This document shows, one piece after another, positions 41,822-52,647 of a stretch of DNA of 64,000 nucleotides. The notes below the pieces were generated by a model. That model was not told where the DNA came from, did no database searches, and worked only from the letters and a program-made list of their open reading frames with translations. A program made the translations under genes and the position numbers. Numbering within the stretch: position 1 is the first letter of the stretch; the number at the start of each line of letters is the position of its first letter. Origin of the DNA: Stenotrophomonas sp. WZN-1 (lineage in GTDB: Bacteria; Pseudomonadota; Gammaproteobacteria; Xanthomonadales; Xanthomonadaceae); assembly GCF_002192255.1 (NCBI RefSeq), contig NZ_CP021768.1:576001-640000 (forward strand). Direction: 5' to 3'.

Positions 41822-42797
41822 TGTCGTTGCTCCAAGAGTCACGCCAGATCAGGTACTGCGGGCGTCTCTTGGTCTCGTTGTGCATGCGACCGACATAAAG
41901 GCCGACCACCCCAATGCTGGCCATGAGGAAGCTTCCCACCAGCCAGACCGAAGCCAGGATACTGGTGAATCCGGCGACTCGAACATCGCCCATGAGGTAG
42001 CGGTACACGGCAAATGCTGCAACGCATAGGCCCACGCCAGCGAGTGCGAAAGAAGCGGACATGACCAGTCTCAGCGGCTTGTCCGAGAATGAAAGGGCGA
42101 TCCGGGTCGCCATCTGCAGCAGCTTGCTCAGCGTGTAGCCGCTCTTGCCCACGGCGCGCTCCCCGTGTACCACGGGGGTACGAACCGTCCGAAAGCCCGT
42201 CCATCTGGCAAGCAGAGGAAGGAATCTGTCCGTTTCCGGCATCGCATTCATCGCGTCGATGACTTTGCGGCTGTAGGCGCCGAAGTTGGCGGTGCTTGGA
42301 TCGTAATTGGTATCGGTCAACCAGCCCAAAGTACGGTAGAAGGTGCGCGAGCCTGCCTGCTTGAACCAGGTGTCCTGACGTTCGATGCGTTGTCCGAGGA
42401 CGATCTCGACATCTTCCTTAAGCTCGGCCAGAAGCGTGGGAATCTCCTCAGGTATGTCCTGCAGGTCACAGTCCATCACAATCATGGCCCTGCCTCGGGC
42501 TCGTGCGATTCCAGCGCTTATCGCGGCGTGTTGCCCAAAGTTCCGTGAAAGCTTGAGCCCTCGTACCTCGGCATGGAGTTGAGACAACTCCAGGATGCGT
42601 TCCCATGCCTGGTCCGGGCTGTTGTCGTCGACGAAGATGATTTCGACTGTTCTGCTCTCATTCTTGACCGCAGCCAGGACCCTTTCGGTCAGCTCTTCCA
42701 GGCAGCTTGAGCATCCGTAGACCGGAATGACCACGGATACGTCCGGGACGAATGAGAAATCCCGAGACGGTGCCTGATTCAGGACGGTCTTTGACAT
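41814..42797 (-). CDS. GtrB/ArnC-like undecaprenyl-phosphate glycosyltransferase
   Basis: 327 residues. The GT2 domain (about 25-230) has SVVIPVYGCSSCLEEL, the metal site VMDCDLQDIPEEI and YTLSKLLQMATRI; two transmembrane helices (about 240-265 and 275-300) follow. This is the dolichol/undecaprenyl-phosphate sugar synthase plan of DPM1, GtrB and ArnC. It moves a sugar from a nucleotide donor to undecaprenyl phosphate on the cytoplasmic side. I chose Met 42797 (MSKTVLNQ). It leads the reverse operon of amino-sugar genes, so its donor is probably dTDP-Fuc4NAc. Confidence 0.83.
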   Translation of the reverse strand: MSKTVLNQAPSRDFSFVPDVSVVIPVYGCSSCLEELTERVLAAVKNESRTVEIIFVDDNSPDQAWERILELSQLHAEVRGLKLSRNFGQHAAISAGIARARGRAMIVMDCDLQDIPEEIPTLLAELKEDVEIVLGQRIERQDTWFKQAGSRTFYRTLGWLTDTNYDPSTANFGAYSRKVIDAMNAMPETDRFLPLLARWTGFRTVRTPVVHGERAVGKSGYTLSKLLQMATRIALSFSDKPLRLVMSASFALAGVGLCVAAFAVYRYLMGDVRVAGFTSILASVWLVGSFLMASIGVVGLYVGRMHNETKRRPQYLIWRDSWSNDNA

Positions 42798-42855
42798 GGG
42801 CTTTGACGGTTGCGGAGACACGCTGGTAAGGGGTCCAATGGCCGGAGCGGGAAGA

Positions 42856-42882
42856 GCATCGGCCGCACTAGGCGGCCGATGC
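42856..42882 (-). repeat. 11-bp hairpin between etfA and the O-antigen genes
   Basis: GCATCGGCCGC and GCGGCCGATGC pair around ACTA-G. On the reverse strand it lies 30 nt after the etfA stop and upstream of the GtrB-like gene. It could end etfBA transcription, though only a short pyrimidine run follows. Confidence 0.5.
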
Positions 42883-42911
42883 AGCAAAGCCTACTATTTC
42901 ACAGCGTAACC

Positions 42912-43850
42912 TTACAGCGCCTTTTCCAGCTCAGGCAGGATCGCGAACAGATCCCCGACCAGGCCGATATCGGCAATCTCGAAGATCGGCGCATCGCCGT
43001 CCTTGTTGATCGCGACGATCATGCCAGCATCCTTGATGCCGGTCAGATGCTGGATCGCACCGCTGATCCCCACCGCCACATACAGCTCCGGGGCGATGAT
43101 CTTGCCGGTCTGGCCGACCTGCAGGTCGCTGGGCACGTAGCCGGCATCGACCGCGGCACGCGAGGCGCCGACGGCGGCGCCGAGCTTGTCGGCCAGCTGG
43201 AAGATGACCTTGAAGTTCTCTTCCGAACCGACGCCGCGGCCACCGGAGACCACGCGCTTGGCGCTCTGCAGGTCCGGGCGGTCGCTGGCACCGGCGGCGA
43301 GGCCGACGAAGCGGGTGTGGGTCGGCAGGGCAGCATCTACGCTGGCCGCTTCGATGGCGGCGTTGCCGCCCTGGGCCGCTTCCGGCCACGAGGCGGCACG
43401 CACGGTGGCGACCACGATCTGGTTGGCCGGGGCTTCCACGGTGATGATCGCGTTGCCGGCGTAGATCGGGCGCTTGAAGGTGTGGCTGCCTTCAACGCTC
43501 ATCAGGTCGGAGACCTGGTTGACGCCGAGCAGGGCGGCCACGCACGGCATCAGGTCCTTGCCGAAGGTGGTCGACGGGCCGAATACGTGGGTGTAGCCCT
43601 TGGCCAGCTGCGCGATCTGCGGCGCCAGCACCTGGGCGATGGCCTGCGCGTTGGCGGCGTTGGCCACGGTCAGGACCTTGGCGACGCCGGCGATCTTCGC
43701 GGCCTCGGCGGCCACGGCGGCCGGGTCGGCGGCCAGTACCACCACGTCGATGCTGGCACCGCTGATGGCAGCGGCGGCGCTGACGGTCTTGGCGGTGGCG
43801 GCGTTGAGCTTGCCGTCGTGGTGCTCGGCGATGACGAGAATCCTGCTCAT
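42912..43850 (-). CDS. etfA: electron transfer flavoprotein subunit alpha
   Basis: 312 residues. The C-terminal FAD domain carries [38 protein letters not shown] and [16 protein letters not shown], the ETF-alpha signature. It accepts electrons from acyl-CoA and other flavin dehydrogenases and passes them to ETF-quinone oxidoreductase. The start overlaps the etfB stop (TAATG). In Xanthomonas the LPS locus is bounded by metB and etfA, as here. Confidence 0.95.
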   Translation of the reverse strand: MSRILVIAEHHDGKLNAATAKTVSAAAAISGASIDVVVLAADPAAVAAEAAKIAGVAKVLTVANAANAQAIAQVLAPQIAQLAKGYTHVFGPSTTFGKDLMPCVAALLGVNQVSDLMSVEGSHTFKRPIYAGNAIITVEAPANQIVVATVRAASWPEAAQGGNAAIEAASVDAALPTHTRFVGLAAGASDRPDLQSAKRVVSGGRGVGSEENFKVIFQLADKLGAAVGASRAAVDAGYVPSDLQVGQTGKIIAPELYVAVGISGAIQHLTGIKDAGMIVAINKDGDAPIFEIADIGLVGDLFAILPELEKAL

Positions 43851-44596
43851 TACAGCAACCCCTTCTGCTTGAGTGCGGCAATCAGTTCGGCCGCGTCCTT
43901 GACCATCACACCCTTGCTGCGCTTGGACGGCGCAGCGTACTGGGTGGTCTTGAAGGTATCGGCGGCTTCGACGCCGAGGTCGGCCAGCTGCAGGGTCTCC
44001 AGCGGCTTGGCCTTGGCCTTCATGATGTCCGGCAGCTTGATGAAGCGCGGCTCGTTCAGGCGCAGGTCGGTGGTGACCACGGCCGGCAGATCGACTTCCA
44101 GCGTTTCCAGGCCGGCGTCGACTTCACGGGTCACCGTGGCCTTGCCGTGGGCAATGTCCAGCTTGCTGGCGAAGGTCGCCTGCGGACGGCCCCACAGCGT
44201 GGCCAGCATCTGGCCGGTCTGGTTGGCGTCGTCGTCGATGGCCTGCTTGCCGAGAATCACCAGGTCCGGCTGTTCCTTCTCGATCAGCTTGAGCAGGGTG
44301 CGTGCGGCGGTCAGCGGCTGGATGGCCTGGTCGGTGACCACATGGACGGCGCGGTTGGCGCCCATGGCCAGGCCATTGCGCAGGTGCGCCTGGGCATCGG
44401 CCGGAGCAATGGTGGCGACCACGACTTCGCTGGCGATGCCCTTGTCGCGCAGGCGCAGGGCTTCTTCCAGGGCGATTTCATCGAACGGATTGGGGGACAG
44501 CTTGACGCCGTCGGTGACCACGCCGGAACCGTCCGGCTTGACCTGAATGCGGACGTTGTAGTCCACCACGCGCTTGTACGCGACGAGGATTTTCAT
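43850..44596 (-). CDS. etfB: electron transfer flavoprotein subunit beta
   Basis: 248 residues starting MKILVAYKRVVDYNVRI. The ETF-beta signature VVVATIAPADAQAHLRNGLAMG and LVILGKQAIDDDANQTGQMLA (AMP/FAD contacts) are clear. It forms the heterodimer with the etfA product. It diverges from rmlB across 258 bp in which I saw no structured element. Confidence 0.95.
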   Translation of the reverse strand: MKILVAYKRVVDYNVRIQVKPDGSGVVTDGVKLSPNPFDEIALEEALRLRDKGIASEVVVATIAPADAQAHLRNGLAMGANRAVHVVTDQAIQPLTAARTLLKLIEKEQPDLVILGKQAIDDDANQTGQMLATLWGRPQATFASKLDIAHGKATVTREVDAGLETLEVDLPAVVTTDLRLNEPRFIKLPDIMKAKAKPLETLQLADLGVEAADTFKTTQYAAPSKRSKGVMVKDAAELIAALKQKGLL

Positions 44597-44854
44597 CTGG
44601 TACGGGGTCCTTCAATAACGGGGAGAACGTCCGGTCCTCGCACAGCAACCGGTTCGGGGGTGGGATCCCGATTCTAGCTGGCTTGAGGGGACCATGCGAA
44701 TGCGTATGGTTATGCTGCGGTGCGGCAGAAAAATGCCCGCCCCATGCTTCGTTCATGGTGCGAAGGAAGTCGTGAAGGTGGCCCCGATGTATCCTGTTGA
44801 GCTGAATCAAGTTGCTGATGCGACCCACATGATTGATCAACAGGAGATCAGGTA

Positions 44855-45910
44855 GTGCCCACATGGCTTGTCACCGGCGGTGCCGGATTCATTGGCGGTA
44901 ACTTCGTTCTCGAGGCCGTGGCGCGCGGCGTCAAGGTCGTCAATCTCGACGCCCTGACCTATGCCGGCAACCTGAAGACCCTGTCCAGCCTGGACGGCAA
45001 CCCGAACCACGTGTTCGTGCAGGGTGACATCGGCGACAGCGCCTTGGTCACCCGCCTGCTGGCCAAACACCAGCCGGACGCGGTGCTCAATTTCGCCGCC
45101 GAGAGCCACGTCGACCGTTCCATCGATGGCCCGGGTGCGTTCATCCAGACCAATGTGGTGGGCACCCTGGGCCTGCTGGAAGCGGTGCGCGACTACTGGA
45201 AGGCGTTGCCGGCCGAGCAGGGCGCAGCATTCCGCTTCCTGCATGTGTCCACCGACGAGGTGTACGGCACCCTCGGTGAGACCGGGAAGTTCAGCGAAAC
45301 GACCCAGTACGCCCCCAATTCCCCGTACTCGGCGTCGAAGGCCGCATCGGACCACCTGGTGCGTGCATTCCACCACACCTACGGGCTGCCGGTGCTCACC
45401 ACCAACTGCTCCAACAACTATGGCCCGTACCATTTCCCCGAAAAGCTGATCCCGCTGGTGATCGCCAAGGCCCTGGCCGGCGAACCGCTGCCGGTCTACG
45501 GCGATGGCAAGCAGGTGCGCGACTGGCTGTTCGTGTCCGACCACTGCGAAGCGATCCGCACCGTGCTGGCCAAGGGCCAGGTCGGCGAGACCTACAACGT
45601 CGGCGGCAATTCGGAAAAGCAGAACATTGAAGTGGTGCAGGCGATCTGCGCACTGCTGGACCAGCGCCGCCCCCGCGCGGACGGCCAGCCGCGCAGCAGC
45701 CAGATCACCTACGTCACCGACCGACCCGGCCATGACCGCCGCTATGCGATCGATGCCTCGAAGCTGAAGAACGACCTGGGCTGGGAACCGGCTTACACGT
45801 TCGAGCAGGGCATCGCCTACACCGTCGACTGGTACCTGGACAACCAGGACTGGGTCAATGGCGTGCTCGACGGCAGCTACCGCCTGCAGCGCATCGGCAC
45901 CACGGCCTGA
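44855..45910 (+). CDS. rmlB: dTDP-glucose 4,6-dehydratase
   Basis: 351 residues from a GTG (44855) with AGGAG about nine bases upstream; no ATG is in frame near the start and the Rossmann motif [14 protein letters not shown] follows directly. Catalytic segments are STDEVYG and [11 protein letters not shown]. It makes dTDP-4-keto-6-deoxyglucose, used both for rhamnose (RmlC, RmlD) and for Fuc4NAc (WecE). It is the first gene of rmlBACD, and the GTG start may limit its translation. Confidence 0.95.
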   Translation: MPTWLVTGGAGFIGGNFVLEAVARGVKVVNLDALTYAGNLKTLSSLDGNPNHVFVQGDIGDSALVTRLLAKHQPDAVLNFAAESHVDRSIDGPGAFIQTNVVGTLGLLEAVRDYWKALPAEQGAAFRFLHVSTDEVYGTLGETGKFSETTQYAPNSPYSASKAASDHLVRAFHHTYGLPVLTTNCSNNYGPYHFPEKLIPLVIAKALAGEPLPVYGDGKQVRDWLFVSDHCEAIRTVLAKGQVGETYNVGGNSEKQNIEVVQAICALLDQRRPRADGQPRSSQITYVTDRPGHDRRYAIDASKLKNDLGWEPAYTFEQGIAYTVDWYLDNQDWVNGVLDGSYRLQRIGTTA

Positions 45911-45924
45911 ATCCAGGAGACACC

Positions 45925-46812
45925 ATGACCCAGCGCAAGGGCATCATCCTCGCCGGTGGTTCCGGCACCCGGCTGTATCCGATCACCAAGGGCGTCAGCA
46001 AGCAGCTTCTGCCGGTGTACGACAAGCCGATGATCTACTACCCGCTCAGCGTGCTGATGCTGGCGGGTATCCGTGAGGTCCTGATCATCAACACGCCGCA
46101 TGAGCAGGCGTTGTTCCAGCAGTTGCTGGGCGACGGTTCGCAGTGGGGCATGGACATCCAATACGCAGTGCAGCCGAGTCCGGATGGCCTGGCCCAGGCT
46201 TACCTGATCGGCCGCGACTTCGTGGCGGGCAAGCCGAGCTGCCTGGTACTGGGCGACAACATCTTCCACGGCCATGGCCTGCGCGAAGTGCTCAAGCGCG
46301 CCGACGAACGCGTGCACGGCTCGACCGTGTTCGGCTACTGGGTCAATGATCCGGAACGTTACGGCGTGGCCGAGTTCGACCAGAGCGGCAAGGTGATCGA
46401 CCTGGTCGAGAAACCGGAAAAGCCGCGCTCCAATTATGCGGTGACCGGTTTGTACTTCTATGACGGCAACGCCAGCGATTACGCAGCCGAACTGAAGCCG
46501 TCGCCGCGGGGCGAACTGGAGATCACTGATCTCAACAAGCGCTACCTGGCCGAAGGCAACCTGCACCTGGAGGCGCTCGGTCGTGGCTATGCGTGGCTGG
46601 ACACCGGTACCCACCAGTCGCTGCTGGAGGCATCCAACTTCATCGAGACCATCCAGACCCGTCAGGGCCTGCAGGTCTGCTGTCCCGAGGAAATCGCATT
46701 CGGCAAGGGCTGGATCAGTGCCGAGCAGCTGGAAGCATTGGCTGCGCCGCTGATCAAGAACGGCTATGGCCAGTACCTGCATACGCTCGCCCAGCGCGGA
46801 GTCGTTCCGTGA
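45925..46812 (+). CDS. rmlA: glucose-1-phosphate thymidylyltransferase
   Basis: 295 residues. The nucleotidyltransferase signature [22 protein letters not shown] and [17 protein letters not shown] are near the N terminus, with [11 protein letters not shown] in the active site. It makes dTDP-glucose from glucose-1-phosphate and dTTP, the committed and rhamnose-inhibited step. It starts 14 nt after rmlB. Disruption of rmlA in S. maltophilia is known to affect LPS and biofilm formation. Confidence 0.95.
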   Translation: MTQRKGIILAGGSGTRLYPITKGVSKQLLPVYDKPMIYYPLSVLMLAGIREVLIINTPHEQALFQQLLGDGSQWGMDIQYAVQPSPDGLAQAYLIGRDFVAGKPSCLVLGDNIFHGHGLREVLKRADERVHGSTVFGYWVNDPERYGVAEFDQSGKVIDLVEKPEKPRSNYAVTGLYFYDGNASDYAAELKPSPRGELEITDLNKRYLAEGNLHLEALGRGYAWLDTGTHQSLLEASNFIETIQTRQGLQVCCPEEIAFGKGWISAEQLEALAAPLIKNGYGQYLHTLAQRGVVP

Positions 46813-47366
46813 AGGTGATCGAGACTTCACTGCCGGGGTGCCGGGTGATCGAACCGGCGGTATTCGGTGACGAGCGCGGGTTCTTCTTCGAGACCTGGAA
46901 TGCCGAGCGCTTTACCGCACTGGGGTTGCCTGATCGCTTCGTGCAGAGCAATGTCTCATCGTCGGCCAAGGGCGTGCTGCGTGGCCTGCATTTCCAGTGG
47001 CCGCGGCCGCAGGGCAAGCTGGTCAGCGTGCTGGAAGGCGAGGTCTACGACGTCGCCGTCGACATCCGCCGCGGCTCGCCTACCTTCGGTCGTTGGGAGG
47101 CGGTGGTACTGAGTGCTGAAAACAGGAAGCAGTTCTGGATTCCTGAAGGCTTCGCCCATGGATTCGCGGTGCTGTCCGAGCGCGCACTGTTCAGCTACCT
47201 GTGCACGGATGTCTACGTCAAGGAAACCGACGCCGGCATCCGCTGGAACGATGCCGACATCGCAATTGACTGGCCGATCAGTGCACCGACCTTGTCGGCG
47301 AAAGACGAGAACGCACCGTTCCTGAAGGACATTGCCGAGGACCGCCTGCCGGTCTACACCCCATGA
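46809..47366 (+). CDS. rmlC: dTDP-4-dehydrorhamnose 3,5-epimerase
   Basis: 185 residues from a GTG that overlaps the rmlA stop (GTGA), giving [16 protein letters not shown]. The cupin-fold epimerase motifs are FFFETWN, the catalytic histidine region [10 protein letters not shown], and [15 protein letters not shown]. It epimerises dTDP-4-keto-6-deoxyglucose at C3 and C5. The next gene overlaps it by 4 nt. Confidence 0.94.
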   Translation: MKVIETSLPGCRVIEPAVFGDERGFFFETWNAERFTALGLPDRFVQSNVSSSAKGVLRGLHFQWPRPQGKLVSVLEGEVYDVAVDIRRGSPTFGRWEAVVLSAENRKQFWIPEGFAHGFAVLSERALFSYLCTDVYVKETDAGIRWNDADIAIDWPISAPTLSAKDENAPFLKDIAEDRLPVYTP

Positions 47367-48256
47367 CGGTGCTGGTGTTCGGCGGCAACGGCCAGGTCGG
47401 CCAGGAGCTGCTGCGCGCGCTGGCCCCGCTGGGGGCAGTGGTTGCCACCACGCGCAGCGGCACGCTGCCGGATGGCAGTGCCTGCGAAACCGCCGACTTC
47501 AGCCAGCCTGACAGCCTGCCAGCCCTGCTGGATCGTCTGCAGCCGTCGGTGGTGGTCAATGCGGCCGCTTACACCGCCGTGGACCGTGCCGAGCAGGACG
47601 TGGAGGCCGCGTTCGCGGCCAACGCGCAGGCACCGGGCGTGATCGCGCGCTGGTGTGCGGCGCACGGCGTGCCGTTCGTGCATTACTCCACCGATTACGT
47701 GTTCGATGGCCAGGGCAGCGCGCCCTACCGCGAAGACGAGCCGACCGCACCGCTGGGCGTGTATGGCACCAGCAAGCGCGACGGTGAAGACGCGGTGCGT
47801 GCGGCCGGCGGTCGCCATCTGATCTTCCGCACGGCGTGGGTCTACGCCTCGCACGGCGCCAACTTCCTGCGCACCATGCTGCGGGTGGGCGCGGAGCGCG
47901 AGCAGCTGCGCGTGGTGGCCGACCAGATCGGTACACCGACGCCGGCCGCGTTGATCGCCGATGTCACCGCGCAGGCGCTGCAGCATCCGGGCCAGTTGTC
48001 TGGTACCTGGCACCTGACGGCCAGTGGCCAGACCAGCTGGCATGGCTTTGCCGAGGCGATCTTCGCCGAGGCGTTGGCCACCGGCGCGTTGGCCAAGGTG
48101 CCGACGGTCGAGGCGATTCCCAGTTCCGAGTATCCGACCCCGGCCAAGCGCCCGGCCTGGTCGGTGCTGGACAATCGCAAGCTGCAGCAGGATTTCAGCA
48201 TCGTGCTGCCGGCCTGGCAGGACGGCCTGAAGCGGGTGATGGCGGAGATTGCCTGA
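47363..48256 (+). CDS. rmlD: dTDP-4-dehydrorhamnose reductase
   Basis: 297 residues. The NADPH site is LVFGGNGQVGQELL; catalytic STDYVFDGQG and YGTSKRDGED are conserved. It completes dTDP-L-rhamnose for the O antigen and other glycans. The start overlaps the rmlC stop (ATGA), and the gene ends the operon before a REP palindrome. Confidence 0.95.
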   Translation: MTVLVFGGNGQVGQELLRALAPLGAVVATTRSGTLPDGSACETADFSQPDSLPALLDRLQPSVVVNAAAYTAVDRAEQDVEAAFAANAQAPGVIARWCAAHGVPFVHYSTDYVFDGQGSAPYREDEPTAPLGVYGTSKRDGEDAVRAAGGRHLIFRTAWVYASHGANFLRTMLRVGAEREQLRVVADQIGTPTPAALIADVTAQALQHPGQLSGTWHLTASGQTSWHGFAEAIFAEALATGALAKVPTVEAIPSSEYPTPAKRPAWSVLDNRKLQQDFSIVLPAWQDGLKRVMAEIA

Positions 48257-48260
48257 CCCG

Positions 48261-48290
48261 GTAGGCGGCGTGCCGACCAGCGGTCGGCAC
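48261..48290. repeat. SMAG-like REP palindrome
   Basis: GTAG-headed segment followed by the palindrome GTGCCGACC-A-GCGGTCGGCAC. It sits between the converging rmlD and xanB genes, the usual place for the GTAG-type REP (SMAG) repeats of S. maltophilia. Confidence 0.6.
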
Positions 48291-48331
48291 CCACCCCGAT
48301 CCGCCGTCGGCAGCCACCAGCGGGCGCTGGG

Positions 48332-49735
48332 TCAGCTGCGCCCGTAGGTATCCTCGAACCGCACGATGTCATCCTCACCCAGATAGCTGCCGGACTGCAC
48401 TTCGATCAGTTCCAGCGGCAGTTTGCCGGGGTTGCGCAGGCGATGGGTCACGCCCAGCGGAATGTAGGTGCTCTGGTTCTCGCTGAGCAGGATCACCTCG
48501 TCACCACGGGTCACTTCGGCGGTGCCGCTGACCACGATCCAGTGCTCGGCGCGATGGTGATGCATCTGCAGGCTCAGCGTGCCGCCGGGCTTGACCGTGA
48601 TCCGCTTGACCTGGAAGCGCTCGCCGTTGTCGATCGAATCGTAGGCGCCCCACGGGCGATAGACCTTGCGATGCCAGGTGGCCTCGCTGCGGCCCTCGGC
48701 CTTGAGCTGTGCGACCACCGTCTTGACCTCCTGCATGCGGTCGGCCTTGCCGACCAGCACCGCGTCGTCGGTTTCCACCACGATCACATCGTCCAGCCCG
48801 ACCAGCGCCACCAGGCGCTGTGCGTAGGCATAGGTGTTGCGGCAGTCGATGGCGATCACGTCGCCCTGGTGGGCATTGCCATCGCCGTCCTGCTGCGAGA
48901 CATCGCGCAGCGCGGTCCACGAGCCGACATCGTTCCAGCCTGCATCCAGTGGAATCACCACGGCATCGGCGGTCTTCTCCATCACCGCATAGTCGATGGA
49001 ATCGGACGGAACGGCGGTGAAGGCGTCCTTGTCCAGGCGGGTGAAGTCGGCATCGCGACGCGCCTGCTGCCAAGCTTGGCGGCTGCCGACGAGCATGGCG
49101 GGCTGGAAGCGTTCCAGCTCCTGCAGGTAGCGCGAGGCCTTGAACAGGAACATGCCACTGTTCCAGTAGTACTGGCCGCTGCTGACGTAGTCGGTGGCGG
49201 TGTCCAGGTCGGGCTTCTCGACGAAGCGCTCGACCGCGCGCAGGCCCTGGCCATCGGCGGCCTTGATATAGCCGTAGCCGGTTTCCGGGCCGGTCGGCAC
49301 GATGCCGAAGGTGACCAGCTTGCCGGCTTCGGCGGCACCGGCGGCGGCCTGAACCGCTGCGCGGAACGCCGCCTCGTCGGTGATCACGTGGTCGGAGGGC
49401 AGCACCAGCAGCAGGGCGTCGGCGCCGTCGCGGGTGGCTTCCAGCGCGGCCACCGCGATCGCCGGGGCCGTGTTGCGGCCGACCGGCTCAAGGATGATCG
49501 CGGCCGGCTCGGCGCCAACCTGCTGCAGCTGCTCGGCGGCGACGAAACGGTGCTCTTCGTTGGCGATCACCAGCGGCCCACGCGCGGCGATCGGCGCAAC
49601 GCGCTTCCAGGTGGCCTGCAGCATCGTCAGTTCGCCCGCCAATGGCAGGAACTGCTTCGGATACGCCTCGCGCGAAAGCGGCCACAGGCGGGTACCGGAT
49701 CCACCGGACAGGATGACGGGCTGGATGCTGCTCAT
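48332..49735 (-). CDS. xanB: bifunctional mannose-1-phosphate guanylyltransferase / mannose-6-phosphate isomerase
   Basis: 467 residues, type II PMI-GMP. The guanylyltransferase signature [20 protein letters not shown] is at the N terminus. The C-terminal cupin isomerase domain (about 350-465) has the metal ligands in [20 protein letters not shown] and [10 protein letters not shown]. It isomerises fructose-6-phosphate to mannose-6-phosphate and makes GDP-mannose, with XanA doing the mutase step between. Downstream of xanA by 11 nt, in one operon. Confidence 0.94.
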   Translation of the reverse strand: MSSIQPVILSGGSGTRLWPLSREAYPKQFLPLAGELTMLQATWKRVAPIAARGPLVIANEEHRFVAAEQLQQVGAEPAAIILEPVGRNTAPAIAVAALEATRDGADALLLVLPSDHVITDEAAFRAAVQAAAGAAEAGKLVTFGIVPTGPETGYGYIKAADGQGLRAVERFVEKPDLDTATDYVSSGQYYWNSGMFLFKASRYLQELERFQPAMLVGSRQAWQQARRDADFTRLDKDAFTAVPSDSIDYAVMEKTADAVVIPLDAGWNDVGSWTALRDVSQQDGDGNAHQGDVIAIDCRNTYAYAQRLVALVGLDDVIVVETDDAVLVGKADRMQEVKTVVAQLKAEGRSEATWHRKVYRPWGAYDSIDNGERFQVKRITVKPGGTLSLQMHHHRAEHWIVVSGTAEVTRGDEVILLSENQSTYIPLGVTHRLRNPGKLPLELIEVQSGSYLGEDDIVRFEDTYGRS

Positions 49736-49746
49736 GCGTTCCTCGG

Positions 49747-51093
49747 TTACTGCTGGATGAGGCGGGAAATGTCGTCGGTGCGCGCCTGCATCAGCGCGGC
49801 ATCGCCCCGGGCTTCAACATTCAGGCGCAGCAGTGGCTCGGTGTTGGAGCTGCGCAGGTTGAAGCGCCAGTCGCCGAAGTCGGCGCTGATGCCGTCGGTG
49901 TGATCCAGCGCCGGCGACTGCGCGGCGAAGTGTTCCATCACGCGCGCGACCGCAGCCTTGGCATCGGCAACCTTGAAGTTGATCTCGCCACTGCACGGGT
50001 AGGCGGCCATGCGGTCTTCGACCCAGTCGGCCAGCGAACGCCCGCTTTCGGAAACCAGCTGGGCAATCAGCAGCCACGGGATCATGCCGGAGTCTGCATA
50101 GGCGAACTCGCGGAAGTAGTGGTGGGCGCTCATCTCGCCGCCGTACACCGCGTCTTCGGCGCGCATCTTTTCCTTGATGAAGGCGTGGCCGCTCTTGCAC
50201 TGTACCGGCACACCGCCGGCCTGCTCGACCATGTCCACGGTGTTCCAGACCAGGCGCGGGTCATGCACGACCTTGCCGCCCGGGTTGCGCGCCAGGATCG
50301 CCTTGGCCAGCAGGCCGACCAGGTAGTAGCCCTCGATGAAGCGGCCGGTATGGTCGAAGAAGAAGCAACGGTCGAAGTCGCCATCCCAGGCGATGCCGAA
50401 ATCGGCGCCGTGCTCGCGCACCGCGTCGGCGGTGGCGGCGCGGTTCTCCGGCAGCAGCGGGTTGGGAATGCCGTTGGGGAAGCTGCCGTCCGGTTCGTGG
50501 CAGATGCGGATGAACTCGAACGGCAGGTGCGGTGCCAGCAGGTCGACGATGGCACCGGCACCGCCGTTGCCGGCGTTGACCACCAGCTTCAGCGGGCGCA
50601 GCTTGGGGGCATCGACGTAGCTCAGCAGATGCTGGATGTACGCGCTCTTGTCATGCTGGGCGCTCTGCCCGGCGCGCGGCGGCTGCGCCTCGGACGTATC
50701 GGCGGCGACCGCATCGGAAATCGCGAACAGGCCGGTATCCGAACTGATCGGGCGCGCGTTCTCCTTGACCAGCTTCATGCCGTTGTAGTCCATCGGGTTG
50801 TGGCTGGCGGTGACCATCACGCCGCCGGCCGCGCCCAGATGGTCGGTCTGGAAATAGACCTCTTCCGTGCCGCACAGGCCGATGTCGATCACCTCGCGCC
50901 CGGTGCCGCGCAGGCCTGCGGCCAAGGCGTCCTGCAGCGCAGGGCTGGTCAGGCGCACGTCGTGGCCCAGTACCACCGGGCCTGGTGCAAGCTGCGCCGC
51001 CAGTGCCACGCCGATGCGGCGCGCCAGCTCTTCGTTCAGTTCTTCCGGCACGCGGCCGCGGATGTCATAGGCCTTGAAGGCGGGCAGGGGCAT
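49747..51093 (-). CDS. xanA: phosphomannomutase/phosphoglucomutase
   Basis: 448 residues of the alpha-D-phosphohexomutase family; also called spgM in S. maltophilia. The phosphoserine loop is [16 protein letters not shown], the magnesium loop is [13 protein letters not shown], and the sugar-binding loop is [10 protein letters not shown]. It interconverts 6- and 1-phosphates of glucose and mannose, feeding both RmlA and XanB. I chose Met 51093 ([14 protein letters not shown]) with AAGGA upstream; an in-frame Met 22 codons earlier lacks homology. It diverges from scoA. Confidence 0.94.
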   Translation of the reverse strand: MPLPAFKAYDIRGRVPEELNEELARRIGVALAAQLAPGPVVLGHDVRLTSPALQDALAAGLRGTGREVIDIGLCGTEEVYFQTDHLGAAGGVMVTASHNPMDYNGMKLVKENARPISSDTGLFAISDAVAADTSEAQPPRAGQSAQHDKSAYIQHLLSYVDAPKLRPLKLVVNAGNGGAGAIVDLLAPHLPFEFIRICHEPDGSFPNGIPNPLLPENRAATADAVREHGADFGIAWDGDFDRCFFFDHTGRFIEGYYLVGLLAKAILARNPGGKVVHDPRLVWNTVDMVEQAGGVPVQCKSGHAFIKEKMRAEDAVYGGEMSAHHYFREFAYADSGMIPWLLIAQLVSESGRSLADWVEDRMAAYPCSGEINFKVADAKAAVARVMEHFAAQSPALDHTDGISADFGDWRFNLRSSNTEPLLRLNVEARGDAALMQARTDDISRLIQQ

Positions 51094-51232
51094 CGATCGG
51101 ATCCTTGGGGAGCTCAGCCCAAGATTGTAGTCCCAGTCCTGTATGGGAATCGTTTCCATGCCGCAACGCCACGTGACCGGTGGGTGCGCTGGCCTAGAAT
51201 GGGCGGATTACATCAACGAGGTGAGGGCGTAG

Positions 51233-51967
51233 ATGAGCAACCCGGCAACGACCGGCGGAAAGCGCGGCAAGCGCTTCGCCAGTGCGGCGGAGGCCCTGCA
51301 GGGGGTGGTCGCCGATGGCCAGACCCTGGCCGTGGGCGGCTTTGGCCTGTGTGGCATTCCCGAGGCGCTGATCGCTGCGCTGCGCGACAGCGGCGTCAAG
51401 GGCCTGACCGTGATCTCCAACAATGCCGGCGTCGATGGCTTCGGCCTCGGCCAGCTGCTGGAAACGCGGCAGATCAAGAAGATGATTTCGTCCTACGTGG
51501 GCGAGAACAAGGAATTCGAGCGGCAGTTCCTGGCCGGCGAGCTGGAACTGGAGTTCAACCCGCAGGGCACCCTGGCCGAGCGCCTGCGCGCCGGCGGTGC
51601 CGGTATCCCGGCGTTCTTCACCGCCACCGGCTACGGCACGGTGGTGGCCGAGGGCAAGGAAACCCGCGAGTTCGACGGCAAGCACTACGTGATGGAAACC
51701 GCACTGCGCGCCGACGTGGCGCTGGTCAAGGCCTGGACGGCCGACGAGGCCGGCAACCTGGTGTTCCGCAAGACCGCACGCAACTTCAACCCGGCCTGTG
51801 CGATGGCCGGCAAGGTCTGCATCGTGGAAGTGGAAGAGGTGGTGCCGGTCGGCGCCATCGACCCGGACCAGGTGCACCTGCCGGGTATCTATGTGCACCG
51901 CATCGTGCACAACGCGCATCCTGAGAAGCGAATCGAACAGCGCACCATCCGCGCGGAGGGCAACTGA
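51233..51967 (+). CDS. scoA: 3-oxoacid CoA-transferase subunit A
   Basis: 244 residues. [20 protein letters not shown] and [15 protein letters not shown] are the family I CoA-transferase alpha signatures. With ScoB it moves CoA from succinyl-CoA to acetoacetate, allowing use of acetoacetate, which the tyrosine route at 16.9-18.5 kb also yields. In xanthomonads this pair beside xanAB was once named lpsI/lpsJ because of its place near LPS genes; the sequence gives no LPS role. Confidence 0.93.
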   Translation: MSNPATTGGKRGKRFASAAEALQGVVADGQTLAVGGFGLCGIPEALIAALRDSGVKGLTVISNNAGVDGFGLGQLLETRQIKKMISSYVGENKEFERQFLAGELELEFNPQGTLAERLRAGGAGIPAFFTATGYGTVVAEGKETREFDGKHYVMETALRADVALVKAWTADEAGNLVFRKTARNFNPACAMAGKVCIVEVEEVVPVGAIDPDQVHLPGIYVHRIVHNAHPEKRIEQRTIRAEGN

Positions 51968-51968
51968 C

Positions 51969-52601
51969 ATGGCGTGGACCCGTGACGAGATGGCGGCACG
52001 CGCCGCCCAGGAACTGACCGATGGCGCCTACGTGAACCTGGGCATCGGCCTGCCGACGCTGGTGGCCAACCACATTCCCGACGGCGTGGATGTGTGGCTG
52101 CAGTCGGAGAACGGCCTGCTCGGCATTGGCCCGTTCCCGACCGACGCCGAGGTCGACGCCGACCTGATCAACGCCGGCAAGCAGACCGTCACCGCACGCG
52201 CCGGCGCCAGCTACTTTGGCAGCCACGACAGCTTCGCGATGATCCGCGGTGGTCACGTCAACCTGGCCATCCTCGGCGCCATGCAGGTCACCGACAAGGG
52301 CGACCTGGCCAACTGGATGGTGCCCGGCAAGATGGTCAAGGGCATGGGCGGCGCGATGGACCTGGTGGCTGGCGTGCAGCGTGTGGTGGTGCTGATGGAG
52401 CACACCGCCAAGAACGGCGAGCACAAGATCCTGCCCGAATGCACGCTGCCGTTGACCGGCGTGGGCGTGGTCGACCGCATCATCACCGATCTGGCGGTGT
52501 TCGACGTGACTGACAAGGGCTTGCTGCTGGTGGAGGCCGCGCCGGGTGTCAGCGATGAAGAGCTGAAGGAAAAGACCGGCGTCGCGTTCCAGCGCGGCTG
52601 A
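51969..52601 (+). CDS. scoB: 3-oxoacid CoA-transferase subunit B
   Basis: 210 residues. The catalytic glutamate is in [15 protein letters not shown], the SENG motif of the beta subunit; [17 protein letters not shown] and [20 protein letters not shown] are also typical. It starts 1 nt after the scoA stop. No terminator separates it clearly from the alkB-like gene 46 nt downstream. Confidence 0.93.
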   Translation: MAWTRDEMAARAAQELTDGAYVNLGIGLPTLVANHIPDGVDVWLQSENGLLGIGPFPTDAEVDADLINAGKQTVTARAGASYFGSHDSFAMIRGGHVNLAILGAMQVTDKGDLANWMVPGKMVKGMGGAMDLVAGVQRVVVLMEHTAKNGEHKILPECTLPLTGVGVVDRIITDLAVFDVTDKGLLLVEAAPGVSDEELKEKTGVAFQRG

Positions 52602-52647
52602 CGGCACGAGGGCGGCCCAAGGCCGCCTCGTTTCCTGAGGGATTGCC

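Noticed and set aside
51233..52601. LPS biosynthesis genes lpsI/lpsJ
   Set aside because: That is a historical name based on position. SENG and [13 protein letters not shown] motifs identify a 3-oxoacid CoA-transferase.
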